A stretch of 64,000 bases of DNA from Shewanella gaetbuli (GTDB taxonomy: Bacteria; Pseudomonadota; Gammaproteobacteria; Enterobacterales; Shewanellaceae). A program made the position numbers and the translations under genes. Under the pieces are notes generated by a model, which was not told where the DNA came from, did not search any database, and was given only the letters and a program-made list of their open reading frames with translations. Each line of letters begins with the position of its first letter. Within the stretch, counting starts at the first letter, position 1. The stretch is from positions 1 to 64,000 of the forward strand of contig NZ_JAKIKP010000015.1 in NCBI RefSeq assembly GCF_023284065.1, in the 5' to 3' direction. Shown one piece after another: positions 1 through 9,400 of this stretch.

Positions 1-60
1 GTAGCGCATCACGGCTCTTTGAAAGAGTGGAGCAGAGGGTTAACCCTCGTATCAATAAGC
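1..60 (+). pseudogene. decayed tRNA-Pro copy (left edge)
   Basis: The first bases share two blocks with the intact tRNA-Pro genes just downstream: GTAGCGCATC (D-arm side) and GGAGCAGAGGGT (anticodon 3' arm and variable region), then a weaker CCTC/TATCA match to the T-arm and acceptor end. The anticodon loop is replaced by unrelated bases and the T-loop GTTCGAAT is missing, so it cannot fold as a tRNA. Its 5' part lies outside the window. Read as a degraded member of a tandem tRNA-Pro array. Confidence 0.5.
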
Positions 61-82
61 TCAAAATACTAGGACAGATTTT

Positions 83-159
83 CGGTGATTAGCGCAGCCC
101 GGTAGCGCATCTGCTTTGGGAGCAGAGGGTCAGAGGTTCGAATCCTCTATCACCGACCA
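83..159 (+). tRNA. tRNA-Pro (anticodon UGG)
   Basis: A 77-nt cloverleaf: the acceptor arm pairs CGGTGAT with ATCACCG, the D-loop carries GGTAGCGCA, the anticodon stem TCTGC/GCAGA encloses TTTGGGA with anticodon TGG, the T-arm carries GTTCGAATC, and the 3' CCA is encoded. It decodes CCN proline codons. It closely resembles E. coli tRNA-Pro(UGG). Confidence 0.97.
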
Positions 160-215
160 ATTTCTCGCTTAATATAGCGAGTTTAGTTTTTTTGGAACTA
201 GACAAATATATTCTT

Positions 216-292
216 CGGTGATTAGCGCAGCCCGGTAGCGCATCTGCTTTGGGAGCAGAGGGTCAGAGGTTCGAATCCTCTATCACCGACCA
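216..292 (+). tRNA. tRNA-Pro (anticodon UGG), second copy
   Basis: Base-for-base identical to the copy at 83-159, including the encoded CCA. The 56-bp spacer between them is unrelated to the array. The two copies are probably one transcript ending at the hairpin just downstream. Confidence 0.97.
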
Positions 293-300
293 CATAAAGC

Positions 301-333
301 AAAAACGCCACTCTATTTGAGTGGCGTTTTTGT
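301..333 (+). terminator. intrinsic terminator of the tRNA-Pro array
   Basis: The stem AACGCCACTC/GAGTGGCGTT closes a loop of about five bases and is followed by a T-run. It lies 9 bp after the second tRNA. Confidence 0.9.
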
Positions 334-383
334 TTGTGTATTTCTTACTTTATTAGAATATTCAGTTGGCTATTTTTAGCTAT

Positions 384-411
384 AAAAATACCAGCATAAA
401 GCTGGCATTTT
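384..411 (-). terminator. intrinsic terminator of rimO
   Basis: The short stem CCAGC/GCTGG, extended by A/T flanks, lies about 30 bp past the rimO stop. A T-rich tract follows on the minus strand. Confidence 0.65.
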
Positions 412-441
412 ATGGTTAATTTATAGTTAACTCGCTCAACA

Positions 442-1863
442 CTAATCTTCTACGCGCACACCCCATACATCATGTTCGTCAGCATGAATGATTTGTACCC
501 AAATTTGATCTCCTGGCTTCACATCAAACTCATCTGTTAAGTACACCTTACCATCCACTTCAGGTGCATCCATATATGAGCGCCCTACAGCGCCTTCAGT
601 GTTAACTTCGTCAATTAAGACTAGGTATTCCTGTCCAATACGTGCTTGCAGCTTTTCGGCACTAATTTTGGCTTGAACAGCCATAAAACGCTGTAATCTA
701 TCTTCCATAACGTCTTCTGGAACATGGTCTGGTAGTTCGTTTGCTTTAGCACCTTCTACTGGCGAGTACTTAAAGCAGCCAACTCTATCTAATTGTGCTT
801 GCTGTAAAAAGTCGAGTAACTCTTGAAACTCTTCTTCAGTCTCACCAGGAAAGCCAACAATAAAGGTTGAGCGAATTACTAATTCTGGACAAATTTCACG
901 CCATTTACTAATTCGCTCTAATACTCTGTCGGCACTACCTGGGCGTTTCATGAGCTTGAGAATGCGTTTATTGGCATGCTGAAATGGAATATCTAAATAA
1001 GGCAGTATTTTGCCTTCTGCCATAAGCGGAATAATATCGTCAACATGAGGGTAGGGGTAAACATAATGTAAGCGCACCCAAATACCTTGTTTGGCTAATT
1101 GTTCACATAATTGCTGCATATGGGTTTTTACTGGCATGCCATCCCAAAATGCTGTTTTATGCTTTACATCAACGCCATATGCCGACGTGTCTTGTGAAAT
1201 AACAAGCAGCTCTTTAACCCCAGCATTAGCCAAACGTTGTGCCTCGCCTAATACATCACCAATGGGGCGAGAGTCTAAATCACCTCGCATTGATGGAATA
1301 ATGCAGAAAGTACAGCGGTGATTACAACCTTCAGATATTTTCAAATAGGCATAATGTTTAGGAGTGAGTTTAACTCCGTGATCAGGCACTAAATCGATTA
1401 AAGGATTGTGTTGTGGCTTTTCAATATGTTGGTGAACTTGTTTTAGGACCTCGTCATATGCGTGAGGCCCTGTTACGCCTAAAACGTTAGGATGTAACTC
1501 AATAATTTCATCTTTTTTCGCCCCTAAACATCCGGTAACTAATACTTTGCCGTTAGCGGCTAACGCTTCGCCAATGGTGTCGAGTGATTCTTGAACCGCT
1601 GCATCAATAAAGCCGCAAGTATTCACAATAACCATATCTGCATCTTCATAGGTAGAGACAACGTCATAACCTTCGGTGCGCAATTGGGTCAGAATACGTT
1701 CAGAGTCAACGAGATTTTTGGGGCAGCCAAGGCTCACAAAACCTATTTTAGCTGCGCTAGTGGCAATAGGTTGTTCATTAGTGTTAATGGCTTGCTCTGC
1801 TATGACCTTTTTGGGGGTATCAAGAGTGGTGGTTTGTTTGGGGTCATAGTGGTTAACTGTCAT
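442..1863 (-). CDS. rimO: ribosomal protein S12 methylthiotransferase RimO
   Basis: Radical-SAM methylthiotransferase that adds a beta-methylthio group to an aspartate of ribosomal protein S12 in the cytoplasm. Of 473 aa, the N-terminal UPF0004 domain has cysteines at about 47, 83 and 112 that bind the auxiliary Fe-S cluster. The radical-SAM CxxxCxxC motif is C180, C184, C187 in [10 protein letters not shown], and a TRAM domain closes the C-terminus. [12 protein letters not shown] is typical of RimO rather than MiaB. The first ~38 residues are a polar extension before the family core; the ATG is kept because AAAGAGG precedes it at good spacing and no later Met fits. It is a single-gene unit. 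Confidence 0.95.
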   Translation of the reverse strand: MTVNHYDPKQTTTLDTPKKVIAEQAINTNEQPIATSAAKIGFVSLGCPKNLVDSERILTQLRTEGYDVVSTYEDADMVIVNTCGFIDAAVQESLDTIGEALAANGKVLVTGCLGAKKDEIIELHPNVLGVTGPHAYDEVLKQVHQHIEKPQHNPLIDLVPDHGVKLTPKHYAYLKISEGCNHRCTFCIIPSMRGDLDSRPIGDVLGEAQRLANAGVKELLVISQDTSAYGVDVKHKTAFWDGMPVKTHMQQLCEQLAKQGIWVRLHYVYPYPHVDDIIPLMAEGKILPYLDIPFQHANKRILKLMKRPGSADRVLERISKWREICPELVIRSTFIVGFPGETEEEFQELLDFLQQAQLDRVGCFKYSPVEGAKANELPDHVPEDVMEDRLQRFMAVQAKISAEKLQARIGQEYLVLIDEVNTEGAVGRSYMDAPEVDGKVYLTDEFDVKPGDQIWVQIIHADEHDVWGVRVED

Positions 1864-1980
1864 GTTGCCTCTTTATAATTCACAAGTCGAAATGAATAAA
1901 TAATGGTCAAGTTTAGGAGGCAAAATTATACAGAAGTATTTAAGGGAATACAGCTATGCGCAAGGGAAGAATTTATAAGA

Positions 1981-2025
1981 GAATATTTCCCTGCAAGTTA
2001 TTGATTTTGTTGCAGGGAAATATTC
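1981..2025. terminator. 16-bp inverted repeat between rimO and the PepSY gene
   Basis: GAATATTTCCCTGCAA at 1981-1996 is perfectly repeated in inverse at 2010-2025 around a 13-base loop. It sits immediately past the stop of the minus-strand PepSY gene. There is no clean T-run on the minus side, so it may be a weak terminator or an RNA 3'-end protecting stem. Confidence 0.6.
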
Positions 2026-2034
2026 TTTAACTTG

Positions 2035-3150
2035 TTACAGAGTCACTTGACTTAAGCTTTGGCGCCTTTGTCTTGCTTGTTGTTGTGTTTTACGGCGTTG
2101 CAAGTACAAATACAGGCCAGTAAATGCAAGGAAGACAGGCATTAAGCCTAGAATGCACCAAATAATACGCGTGAATAAGCCGCCAAAATAGCCAAAGTGA
2201 AGTTTGCGGAAACTATCAAGAAATACCATGAGCAGCCCCGCCTCTCGAATATCTTGTTTAGATAATAATTCGCCAGTTGATTTATCAAAACTCACAACAC
2301 TGCTGTATTCGCTATTGAGAGGGTTAGGAGTATCAACTGCGCCGTAGAAGGTAATATCTCTATCTGGTTCGTGTGGCATCGCTAAATAACCCGCTTCAAA
2401 AGAGGTGATTTCAGTTGTTGACTGTAGTCTGAGGGCTTCAAATGAAATATCTGGGCTGTGCAATGGTGCGGTTATATAAACGTGTTTACCGTCTCCGTGT
2501 TCTGTGACTTCATGAATGATACCGCTAATATTCCAATAAGCGCCGGTAAAGGCCAGAATAATTAATACAGGCGAGCTGATAATACCAATCATTTTGTGAA
2601 TGTCGCTGTATAGAATGCGTTTTACCGCATTAAGACGCAGGGTAAACAGCTTGGCCCAAAACCGGCGATAAATGATGATGCCGCTAATACCTAAAAATAG
2701 CATGATGAGTGCCATAACAAAGGCGACAGAAGCCCCTTTTACGTGCAGTAAAAATGAATAGTGCAGCTCTAATAACCAGTCGGTTATATAGTGATCCATC
2801 GGTTGAGGTGTCGACAGTAGTTTGTTTTGGTATTGGTTCACGTAGACCTTATACCAGTCTTCTGTGCCTCGCTTGATGAGGTATGCGGCATCAGAACGAG
2901 ATTTATCATCAAATAATTCCCAACCACCTAGTTCATAGTCTGGATTATTGCCAAGTACTGAGGTCATTAGTGTATCTAAAGACTGCCTATTGCTCGATTC
3001 TGACTCATTGACAGACATATGAGCGGGGCGAAGTAAGGTGTCTATCTCTACTTTAAAAACCAATATACTGCCCGTTATAGACATGATCAGAATAGGTAGC
3101 ATGGCGACTAATGCACCATATGAGTGCCATTTAAAAAGGGTCTTTCTCAT
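2035..3150 (-). CDS. PepSY-associated TM protein (PiuB/ferric-reductase-like)
   Basis: An inner-membrane protein of 371 aa with four main hydrophobic helices. It begins KWHSYGALVAMLPILIMSITG, has a periplasmic PepSY-type region, and ends with a TM helix and a basic tail. PepSY_TM/PiuB proteins accompany siderophore receptors, and several are thought to reduce ferric-siderophores in the periplasm; that role is inferred here. The frame is open to a TTG at 3258, but the ATG at 3150 is preferred because AAGGA sits just upstream and the first TM starts right after it. It lies 95 bp downstream of the TonB-dependent receptor, same strand, and probably shares its Fur-controlled promoter. Confidence 0.85.
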   Translation of the reverse strand: MRKTLFKWHSYGALVAMLPILIMSITGSILVFKVEIDTLLRPAHMSVNESESSNRQSLDTLMTSVLGNNPDYELGGWELFDDKSRSDAAYLIKRGTEDWYKVYVNQYQNKLLSTPQPMDHYITDWLLELHYSFLLHVKGASVAFVMALIMLFLGISGIIIYRRFWAKLFTLRLNAVKRILYSDIHKMIGIISSPVLIILAFTGAYWNISGIIHEVTEHGDGKHVYITAPLHSPDISFEALRLQSTTEITSFEAGYLAMPHEPDRDITFYGAVDTPNPLNSEYSSVVSFDKSTGELLSKQDIREAGLLMVFLDSFRKLHFGYFGGLFTRIIWCILGLMPVFLAFTGLYLYLQRRKTQQQARQRRQSLSQVTL

Positions 3151-3188
3151 GTTGTCCTTCAATACATCGCGTTTGGTTAATATGTTTT

Positions 3189-3217
3189 GGCACTGTTCAG
3201 AAAATCTAAACAGTGCC
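3189..3217. repeat. 9-bp inverted repeat between receptor and PepSY gene
   Basis: GGCACTGTT and AACAGTGCC are perfectly inverted with an 11-base loop, in the gap between the two iron-uptake genes. On the minus strand it is not followed by a T-run, so full termination is unlikely. It could set the relative level of the downstream gene. Confidence 0.5.
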
Positions 3218-3245
3218 TTTTTATGGGTAAATGGACTATTACCCG

Positions 3246-5426
3246 TTACAGTTTCCAACTGATAGTTGCACTATAGTTAGCGGGGGCGCCATAGAACCCC
3301 TGAGCCCAATAAAGACTGGTGAGGTATTTTTCATCGGTAACGTTATTGGCATTAACGGCAATGTTTAAGTTGTCGGTAATGTCATACTTAGCCATTAAGT
3401 CCACAATGGCGTATGCCTTTTGCTCAGTAATAATTTCTTCACCGGCATTGTCAAATCCATCTCCCACTACACCTTGTGAACGATAGATGTCATCTTGCCA
3501 GCGCATGTTTAAGCCCAATGAAAAACCGTCTATAAATGCAACATCATAGGTTGCTGCTAACTTAAACATTTTGCTTGGTGTATAAGCTGCAACGTTGTCA
3601 TCACCTTTAATGTCAAAGTCGGTATAGCCAATGCTGGCATTCAAACCAGGGTAGATTTCTCCGGCAATATCAATCTCAAAACCACTACTACTAATGCCAT
3701 CGGCACCAATGTAGCGTTGCTCTGTTGGGGGGAGGTCAATAGTGCGTGGGTCAAGTGTGGCTAAGTTAGTTTGTTGGATATCGAAGTAGGCTAATGTGGT
3801 AATGAGGTTGCCATTAAACAATTCGCTTTTTAAACCAATTTCTTGGCTTTCACCTGTAACGGGGGCTAGGGTGTTGTCGTTAATGTCTAGCTCACGTTGT
3901 GCCGTAAATGTTTCGGTGTAGCTTGCATAGGCTAACAGCTCTGGAATAAAGCGATAAGTTAAGCCTAAATAAGGAATAAATTGCGCATCTTCAACATCTT
4001 GAATATTGCCATATGATTCGCCTTCTGCTTTCCAGTCGTTGTATCGCCCGCCAGCAATTAAGTGGAAGTCTTCAAGTAGATTGAACCTGCCGGTAAAGTA
4101 AGCGGCTTTTTGAGTTGCGCTAACATCGCTGCCGCGTAAGCCATCTGCAAAAGTGGGTTTAGGGGTATTACCGTCCCAAGTATTTAAGTCAGGCATTGCT
4201 GGAAAACCATTGCCTGTGGTGTAGTCGTAAAGTGAACTGTCGGTGTAATCTAATTTTGCATAATTGACACCAAACACAAGCTGATGTTCGCGGCCAAATA
4301 AGCTGAAGTCGCCGTCAATATATAAATCGGCTAAGTTGTGTTTATCGTCTAGGTCGTACTCACTGCCATAACCGGTTAAACCTAGTTCTGTATTTTTGTC
4401 TGGGGTTCCATATACATAAAACAGCTCAGTGTCTTCGTCTGTTGTTTTATATGAGTAGGTTGCACGTAATCGCCAGTTATCAGAAAAATAATGGCTAAGC
4501 TCAACTACGGTGTTTTGCTTTTCTACTTGCCAATTTGACCAGTCAGCAGAGGTGTTGGTTGAACGATCATAATTAGTGGCACTGCCATCGGTATAAAATA
4601 AAGGGAGTGCGCCCCAGTTGTTCCCATTGGCATCATTGTCAATATAACTGTGGCTTAATGATAGATTGGTGTCATCACTAATCTTTGCTTCAATAAAGGC
4701 ATACAGCACCGTTTTATCAGTATGGTAGCGGTCTAAATATGAGTCTTTGGTTTGTTTTACTGCAACCACTCTAGCGGAAAAAGTGTCATTTAAGTTACCA
4801 CTTGCATCGGCTTCAAGGCGCAAGTTGTCCCAGCTACCGTAACTTGCAGATAAATTAAGTTGGTTGTCTGCCGTTGGGCGTTTACGGATAAAGTTAACGG
4901 TAGCAGAAGGGTTACCCACACCTGTCATTAAACCGTTGGCGCCACGGATAACCTCTACACGATCATAAATAGCGGTATCTTCATCTGCATGATTGTTGCC
5001 AGAGGTAAGCGGTAGGCCGACACCGTCAATTTGAAAGTTGGTTACATCAAAACCACGTGCGGTGTAGTAGGTGCGGTCGGTTTCAATTCTTTCTACGTTA
5101 ATACCTGTAGCGGTATCTAAGGCTGAGTTAATATCATTTAATTGAAAGTCACGTATTTGTGCTCCGGTAATGACAGATACTGATTGCGGAATGTCACTAA
5201 TCGCTAAGTCTAATCGTGATGCTCCACTTGCTGAATGGGCATTGTAACCCTGAATATAACGACCTTTTACTTCTATAACTTCCTGTGGTTGTTGACTGGC
5301 ACTTTCCTGTGCACTTGGTGAAGCGTCTTGAGGTTCTAATACTTGAGTGTTGTCGTTAGCGTTGGCTAACGTACTGAATACGCAAAGTAGAGATAAATAT
5401 ACCGGACTGAATTTCATATTTTTCAT
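3246..5426 (-). CDS. TonB-dependent siderophore receptor
   Basis: Outer-membrane 22-stranded receptor of about 726 aa for ferric-siderophore import. A signal peptide begins MKNMKFSPVYLSLLCVFSTL and ends at ANA. The plug domain shows IPQSVSVITGAQIRDF and TARGFDVTNFQIDGV, typical of the TonB-siderophore receptor family (FhuE/FpvA-like), and the protein ends in a hydrophobic strand with a terminal Leu. The frame is open to 5504, but the Met at 5426 (or 5417) places the signal peptide at the N-terminus. A Fur-like box lies about 95 bp upstream. It probably forms an operon with the PepSY protein. The substrate cannot be told from sequence. Confidence 0.92.
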   Translation of the reverse strand: MKNMKFSPVYLSLLCVFSTLANANDNTQVLEPQDASPSAQESASQQPQEVIEVKGRYIQGYNAHSASGASRLDLAISDIPQSVSVITGAQIRDFQLNDINSALDTATGINVERIETDRTYYTARGFDVTNFQIDGVGLPLTSGNNHADEDTAIYDRVEVIRGANGLMTGVGNPSATVNFIRKRPTADNQLNLSASYGSWDNLRLEADASGNLNDTFSARVVAVKQTKDSYLDRYHTDKTVLYAFIEAKISDDTNLSLSHSYIDNDANGNNWGALPLFYTDGSATNYDRSTNTSADWSNWQVEKQNTVVELSHYFSDNWRLRATYSYKTTDEDTELFYVYGTPDKNTELGLTGYGSEYDLDDKHNLADLYIDGDFSLFGREHQLVFGVNYAKLDYTDSSLYDYTTGNGFPAMPDLNTWDGNTPKPTFADGLRGSDVSATQKAAYFTGRFNLLEDFHLIAGGRYNDWKAEGESYGNIQDVEDAQFIPYLGLTYRFIPELLAYASYTETFTAQRELDINDNTLAPVTGESQEIGLKSELFNGNLITTLAYFDIQQTNLATLDPRTIDLPPTEQRYIGADGISSSGFEIDIAGEIYPGLNASIGYTDFDIKGDDNVAAYTPSKMFKLAATYDVAFIDGFSLGLNMRWQDDIYRSQGVVGDGFDNAGEEIITEQKAYAIVDLMAKYDITDNLNIAVNANNVTDEKYLTSLYWAQGFYGAPANYSATISWKL

Positions 5427-5519
5427 CTTAGATTGTAACCACTTGGAAGTTAGGTTGATAGAATTTGTAATGGTTGTAAGTTTTATGTGTGAAAAATTAT
5501 ACAAGAACCACTTATTAAC

Positions 5520-5538
5520 TTAAATGATAATCATTACT
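5520..5538 (-). promoter_or_regulatory. Fur box upstream of the siderophore receptor
   Basis: By eye, 14 of 19 positions match the Fur consensus, with the uninterrupted core TGATAATCATTA. It is located upstream of the receptor start, as expected for iron repression. Confidence 0.8.
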
Positions 5539-5659
5539 ATTTACATTTGTGGGTTTTGTAAAGAATGACGTAAGGGTTAATGGAAAACCGGCTTATTTAA
5601 ATCGGTTTAGTGATAAGTGTTATTAGAACTTTAGCGAGGGAAGTAGAGGAAACGAGACA

Positions 5660-5693
5660 TAAAAAAACACCGGCTTGAATGCTGCCGGTGTTC
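5660..5693 (-). terminator. intrinsic terminator of purC
   Basis: The stem AACACCGGC/GCCGGTGTT has a 9-base loop and is followed on the minus strand by seven T's. It lies about 60 bp past the purC stop. Confidence 0.9.
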
Positions 5694-5753
5694 AATGTTG
5701 GGTATTGAGCTGTCAACGCTAGCTATTTCTAGGTTAGCCCTCCCCTGTTAATG

Positions 5754-6857
5754 CTAATCAATTAAGCCATATTGAGTGCGTAATACATCAATGATATCTG
5801 CTTTAGGGTTAGCAGAAAGGGTGATTTTTTTTCCGGTGACTTTTTCAGCTATGCCGGTGTATGTATCAGATACAGCCATCATTGCCGTTAAAGGTAAGTT
5901 GTTATCACGTGCTAAGGCTTCACGTTCTGGCATACGATCTTTATTTAATAAAATATCGGCATCATCAAAATGATTTAATAGGAATTGACGGAAACCTTCT
6001 TTAGAGTTTTCAACAATCTTACCAGCGCGATAGGCTTCACCGTCCCAAATTCTTGATGAGTCAGGGGTGCCCACTTCGTCCATATAAATGAGTTTAGAAT
6101 GACCATCTTTGTCAGTGACATAACCAAACTCGAATTTAGTATCTACAAAGATTTGATCTAATTTTTCAAGGGCGGTTGCAATAACATTAAAGCCTTCTTT
6201 TAATAGCTTTTCATATAGATCAATATCTGTAGGTTTTTCAAAACCGAATGCAGCGTAGTTCGCTTCAATATCACTGCGGCTAATATTGACATCATCTTGT
6301 TCTGGCACACCGGGAATGCCGGTTAGAATACCTTTTGTTGATGGAGTAATTAATAGCTCAGGTAGTTTTTGATCTTTAGTGAGTCCTTCTGGCAGGGTAA
6401 TGCCACAAAACTCTCGTTCGCCCTTGGCATAAGCACGCCACATTGAGCCAGTAATATATTGACGACAAATAGCTTCAACTTTGATCGGTCTGGCTTTTTG
6501 TACAATCCACACAAAAGGATGTGGAATATCTAAAATGTGGCTGTCGGCTAGGCCGTTTTCAGCAAATAGGTTAAACCAATTGTTTGAAATGGCGTTAAGT
6601 GCTGCGCCTTTTCCTGGAATGCCTTGTAAATTATCCTCACCGTGAAAGATACAATCGAAAGCTGATATGCGGTCACTGATCACCATGATGGCCAATGGCG
6701 TATTTTCTGGAACGTTATACCCTTTTTCTTGAATGAGGCGACGACTGTCAGTGTCTGTTAACCAGTACACGCTGCGAACTTTACCACTGTGTACAGGTTT
6801 ATCTGTTCGAATGGGTAAGTCATTATTAATGGCTAAAACTGAATCGGCAAGACTCAT
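5754..6857 (-). CDS. purC: SAICAR synthase (phosphoribosylaminoimidazole-succinocarboxamide synthase)
   Basis: Catalyses the ATP-dependent ligation of aspartate to CAIR in purine synthesis, in the cytosol. Family signs are [11 protein letters not shown] near residue 23 (ATP loop), FDCIFHGE, the conserved [16 protein letters not shown], and [21 protein letters not shown] near the C-terminal half. At 367 aa it is much longer than the ~237-aa enterobacterial PurC and belongs to the longer class found in Vibrio and Shewanella. The ATG has AGAGGA upstream. It is a single-gene unit with its own terminator. Confidence 0.95.
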   Translation of the reverse strand: MSLADSVLAINNDLPIRTDKPVHSGKVRSVYWLTDTDSRRLIQEKGYNVPENTPLAIMVISDRISAFDCIFHGEDNLQGIPGKGAALNAISNNWFNLFAENGLADSHILDIPHPFVWIVQKARPIKVEAICRQYITGSMWRAYAKGEREFCGITLPEGLTKDQKLPELLITPSTKGILTGIPGVPEQDDVNISRSDIEANYAAFGFEKPTDIDLYEKLLKEGFNVIATALEKLDQIFVDTKFEFGYVTDKDGHSKLIYMDEVGTPDSSRIWDGEAYRAGKIVENSKEGFRQFLLNHFDDADILLNKDRMPEREALARDNNLPLTAMMAVSDTYTGIAEKVTGKKITLSANPKADIIDVLRTQYGLID

Positions 6858-7059
6858 GACGAGTAATCCTCTTATAGAAAGGTATAGGGCGAGTTTTTAT
6901 GGCGGGTATTTTACCCGTATTAATCAGATTTGCCACGTAAAAACGCTAGGTTGAAATAGGCTTTTTGTATAACAGAACAATCAAAATTTAATTGCTTGGT
7001 TTAGGCAATATTTAGCTGACAGTTTTATTGCTATCAGGCAGTATGCCAGTTTTTATTGG

Positions 7060-8007
7060 ATGGACTTTATCTTAACCATGACTATATCGGGCAGTGATTT
7101 TAAACTTGGGCTGATTTTCGTCTCTGTGGCGGTGTTCTTCTGGGGTATTTTACCTATTGCACTGAAGCTTTCAGGGCAATTTATTGACCCTGTAACGCTA
7201 ACATGGTTTCGGTTTTTTATGGCTTTTGCCGTGACTTTATTACTGCAATGGCGTTTTGGTCACTTAAAGCAATTTTCTCACTTAAGATTATCCGATTGGC
7301 TAAAGCTGATGCTGGCCGGAATATTATTGATACTAAATTATGTGTCGTTTGTGTATTCGTTAGATTATTTAGCACCGGGTACAGCTCAATTAAACTTTCA
7401 AACCGCGCCATTCTTTTTAGCCTTTGGTGGGGTATTGTTTTTTAAAGAAAAACTGAATGCTTTTCAGCTAAGTTGCTTTGCTACGCTGGCGATTGGCATG
7501 TTGTTATTTTTTCATCCGCACCTGACTTTAACTACCGACGATAATAGTCAGATTGCTATTGGGGTGATGGTGATTCAGTTTTCTGTGTTGTCTTGGACCA
7601 GTTATGCGCTGATTCAAAAGTCATTTGGACTCAAATTATCGCCCAGCAATGTGCTGCTATTTATTTATGCTTTTGGCATTTTTGCCATGGCACCTTTTAG
7701 TGAGTTTGATACGTTTACTCAAATGAGTGAAATAGATTGGCTTGTGGTGATTTTTTGCGGCGCGAATACCCTAATTGCTTATGGCTGTTTTGGACAAGCA
7801 ATGAGTTATTGGCCCACTGCGCAAGTGAGTGCCATGTTGGCGTTAACACCTGTACTTAGTTTTACGGCAACCGCAATAGTGGTTCATTTTGCTTGGTGGC
7901 CGGATGTTTTTAGTGCAGATAATTTAGATGGTTTATCCATTAGCGGCATTGTGTTTATTATCGTGTCGGTATTTGCTTTACAGTCTAGGGCTTTAGTTAA
8001 AAAATAG
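7060..8007 (+). CDS. EamA/DMT-family membrane transporter
   Basis: An inner-membrane protein of 315 aa with about ten hydrophobic helices arranged as two EamA repeats, as in drug/metabolite transporters of the RhaT/YdcZ/RarD type. An N-terminal VAVFFWGILPIALKLS and a mid-protein LSWTSYALIQKSF mark the starts of the two repeats. The substrate is unknown. The start is uncertain: neither the ATG at 7060 nor the next one at 7078 has a good ribosome site. It is divergent from purC and convergent with tolC, sharing the hairpin at about 8050. Confidence 0.85.
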   Translation: MDFILTMTISGSDFKLGLIFVSVAVFFWGILPIALKLSGQFIDPVTLTWFRFFMAFAVTLLLQWRFGHLKQFSHLRLSDWLKLMLAGILLILNYVSFVYSLDYLAPGTAQLNFQTAPFFLAFGGVLFFKEKLNAFQLSCFATLAIGMLLFFHPHLTLTTDDNSQIAIGVMVIQFSVLSWTSYALIQKSFGLKLSPSNVLLFIYAFGIFAMAPFSEFDTFTQMSEIDWLVVIFCGANTLIAYGCFGQAMSYWPTAQVSAMLALTPVLSFTATAIVVHFAWWPDVFSADNLDGLSISGIVFIIVSVFALQSRALVKK

Positions 8008-8036
8008 TCTGCTGCTCAAGCAGATATTTGAGGCAT

Positions 8037-8064
8037 AAAAAAACGGCCAATTTAGGCCGTTTTT
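8037..8064. terminator. bidirectional terminator between EamA gene and tolC
   Basis: The stem ACGGCC/GGCCGT is flanked by A-run and T-run on either side, so it works in both directions between convergent genes. Confidence 0.9.
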
Positions 8065-8080
8065 CATCTATCAATAATGA

Positions 8081-9400
8081 TTAAGGCTGTTGCGTTTGTG
8101 CCTTTAATCCATTGTTGATAGCAATAACATCATCTTCGTTTAATGTGCCTGCGGCTTGTTTTAGTGCCACAATTGAGTTGATGTAACCATAGCGGGCATC
8201 TGAAAGTTGACGCTTTGAATCGTATAAATCACGTGTACGGTTTAACACGTCAACAATAGTACGAGTACCGACTTCAAAACCAGCTTGTGTTGCTTTTAAA
8301 GCACTTTCAGATGAAATAACTGATTGCTCGTAGGCTTTAATAGAACTGATAGAAGCAATGACATTGTTGTAGTTGTTACGCACGTTTTTCACGACACCAC
8401 GGTGTGTTTGTTCAAGCTTTTCACTTGCTTCAACATATTGGTATTGTGCTTGTTTAACTTGTGATGACACCTTAAAGCCTTCAAAAATAGGCACATTCAA
8501 AGTCACACCAATGTTGGCGTTGTCAAAATTTGGCGTTTGTTGTTGCTCAAACCCTTTGGTATAACCCGCATTTAAGTTTAACGAAGGCATATGGCCAGCT
8601 TTATAAAGCTTGATGGTTTCATTGGCAATGTCTTTACCAATACGTTGAGTTAACAAATCTAAGCTGCTGACTTCAGCCATTTTTAACCAATCAACTGACG
8701 ATGCTGGTGAAGGTGTACCTGCTGAGAAACGGTCAGTATCAAGAATATTTAATGACTTATGATCAATACCTGTAATTTCGCGTAATGCTTCATAACTGTT
8801 ATCTAAAGTATTTTCAGCCAGAATCTCTTGTGCAGAGGCTAAGTCATACTGAGCCTGTGCTTCATGAACGTCTGTAATCGCAGTTAACCCAACAGCAAAA
8901 CGTTGTTTAGTCTGCTCTAGTTGGCGCTCAATAGCGGCTTTTTCAGCGCCTTGGAATTCATAATTATCTTTAGCCGTTAATACATCAAAATAAGCATTAG
9001 TGACACGGATAATAAGAGATTGTAATGCAGAAGCGTAGGCTGCGTCGGCTTGTGATGCGGCCATTTCAGCTAGGTCTAAACCAACCCATGCACTGTGGTC
9101 ATATATAACTTGGTTAAGTTTGATCGCGCCCGAAAACCCTGAAGGCTCTTCTTTGGGTTGGCCTTCATAGTCATTCCATGCTTTAGAGTATCCAATGCTA
9201 CCACTAATAGTAGGTAGTAATGGCGCACGGTTTTCCTCAATACTTTCATATAACGCATTACGTTGAGCTTGGGCTTGAAGAACGATGGGATCATTCGTTA
9301 ATGCTTGTTGATAAATTTGTAATAAATCATCAGCTTGAACTGTCGGTGCAATCACTGCAAATGATAATGCAGCATAAAGAGAACCTAATTTGAATTTCAT
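8081..9400 (-). CDS. tolC: outer-membrane efflux channel TolC
   Basis: Trimeric outer-membrane duct serving RND/ABC efflux pumps and type I secretion. The 439 aa comprise a signal peptide ending at VQA, then DDLLQIYQQALTNDP, which is the TolC N-terminus. Two OEP repeats of long coiled helices follow (FAVGLTAITDVHEAQAQYD and FEVGTRTIVDVLNRTRDLYD are the repeat signatures). It is shorter than E. coli TolC because the C-terminal tail is reduced. Head-to-head with nudF, as in enterics. Confidence 0.95.
   Translation of the reverse strand: MKFKLGSLYAALSFAVIAPTVQADDLLQIYQQALTNDPIVLQAQAQRNALYESIEENRAPLLPTISGSIGYSKAWNDYEGQPKEEPSGFSGAIKLNQVIYDHSAWVGLDLAEMAASQADAAYASALQSLIIRVTNAYFDVLTAKDNYEFQGAEKAAIERQLEQTKQRFAVGLTAITDVHEAQAQYDLASAQEILAENTLDNSYEALREITGIDHKSLNILDTDRFSAGTPSPASSVDWLKMAEVSSLDLLTQRIGKDIANETIKLYKAGHMPSLNLNAGYTKGFEQQQTPNFDNANIGVTLNVPIFEGFKVSSQVKQAQYQYVEASEKLEQTHRGVVKNVRNNYNNVIASISSIKAYEQSVISSESALKATQAGFEVGTRTIVDVLNRTRDLYDSKRQLSDARYGYINSIVALKQAAGTLNEDDVIAINNGLKAQTQQP

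Noticed and set aside
3151..3258. N-terminal extension of the PepSY protein to a TTG at 3258
   Set aside because: No ribosome site, and it would overlap the receptor stop; the ATG at 3150 has AAGGA and starts right at the first membrane helix.
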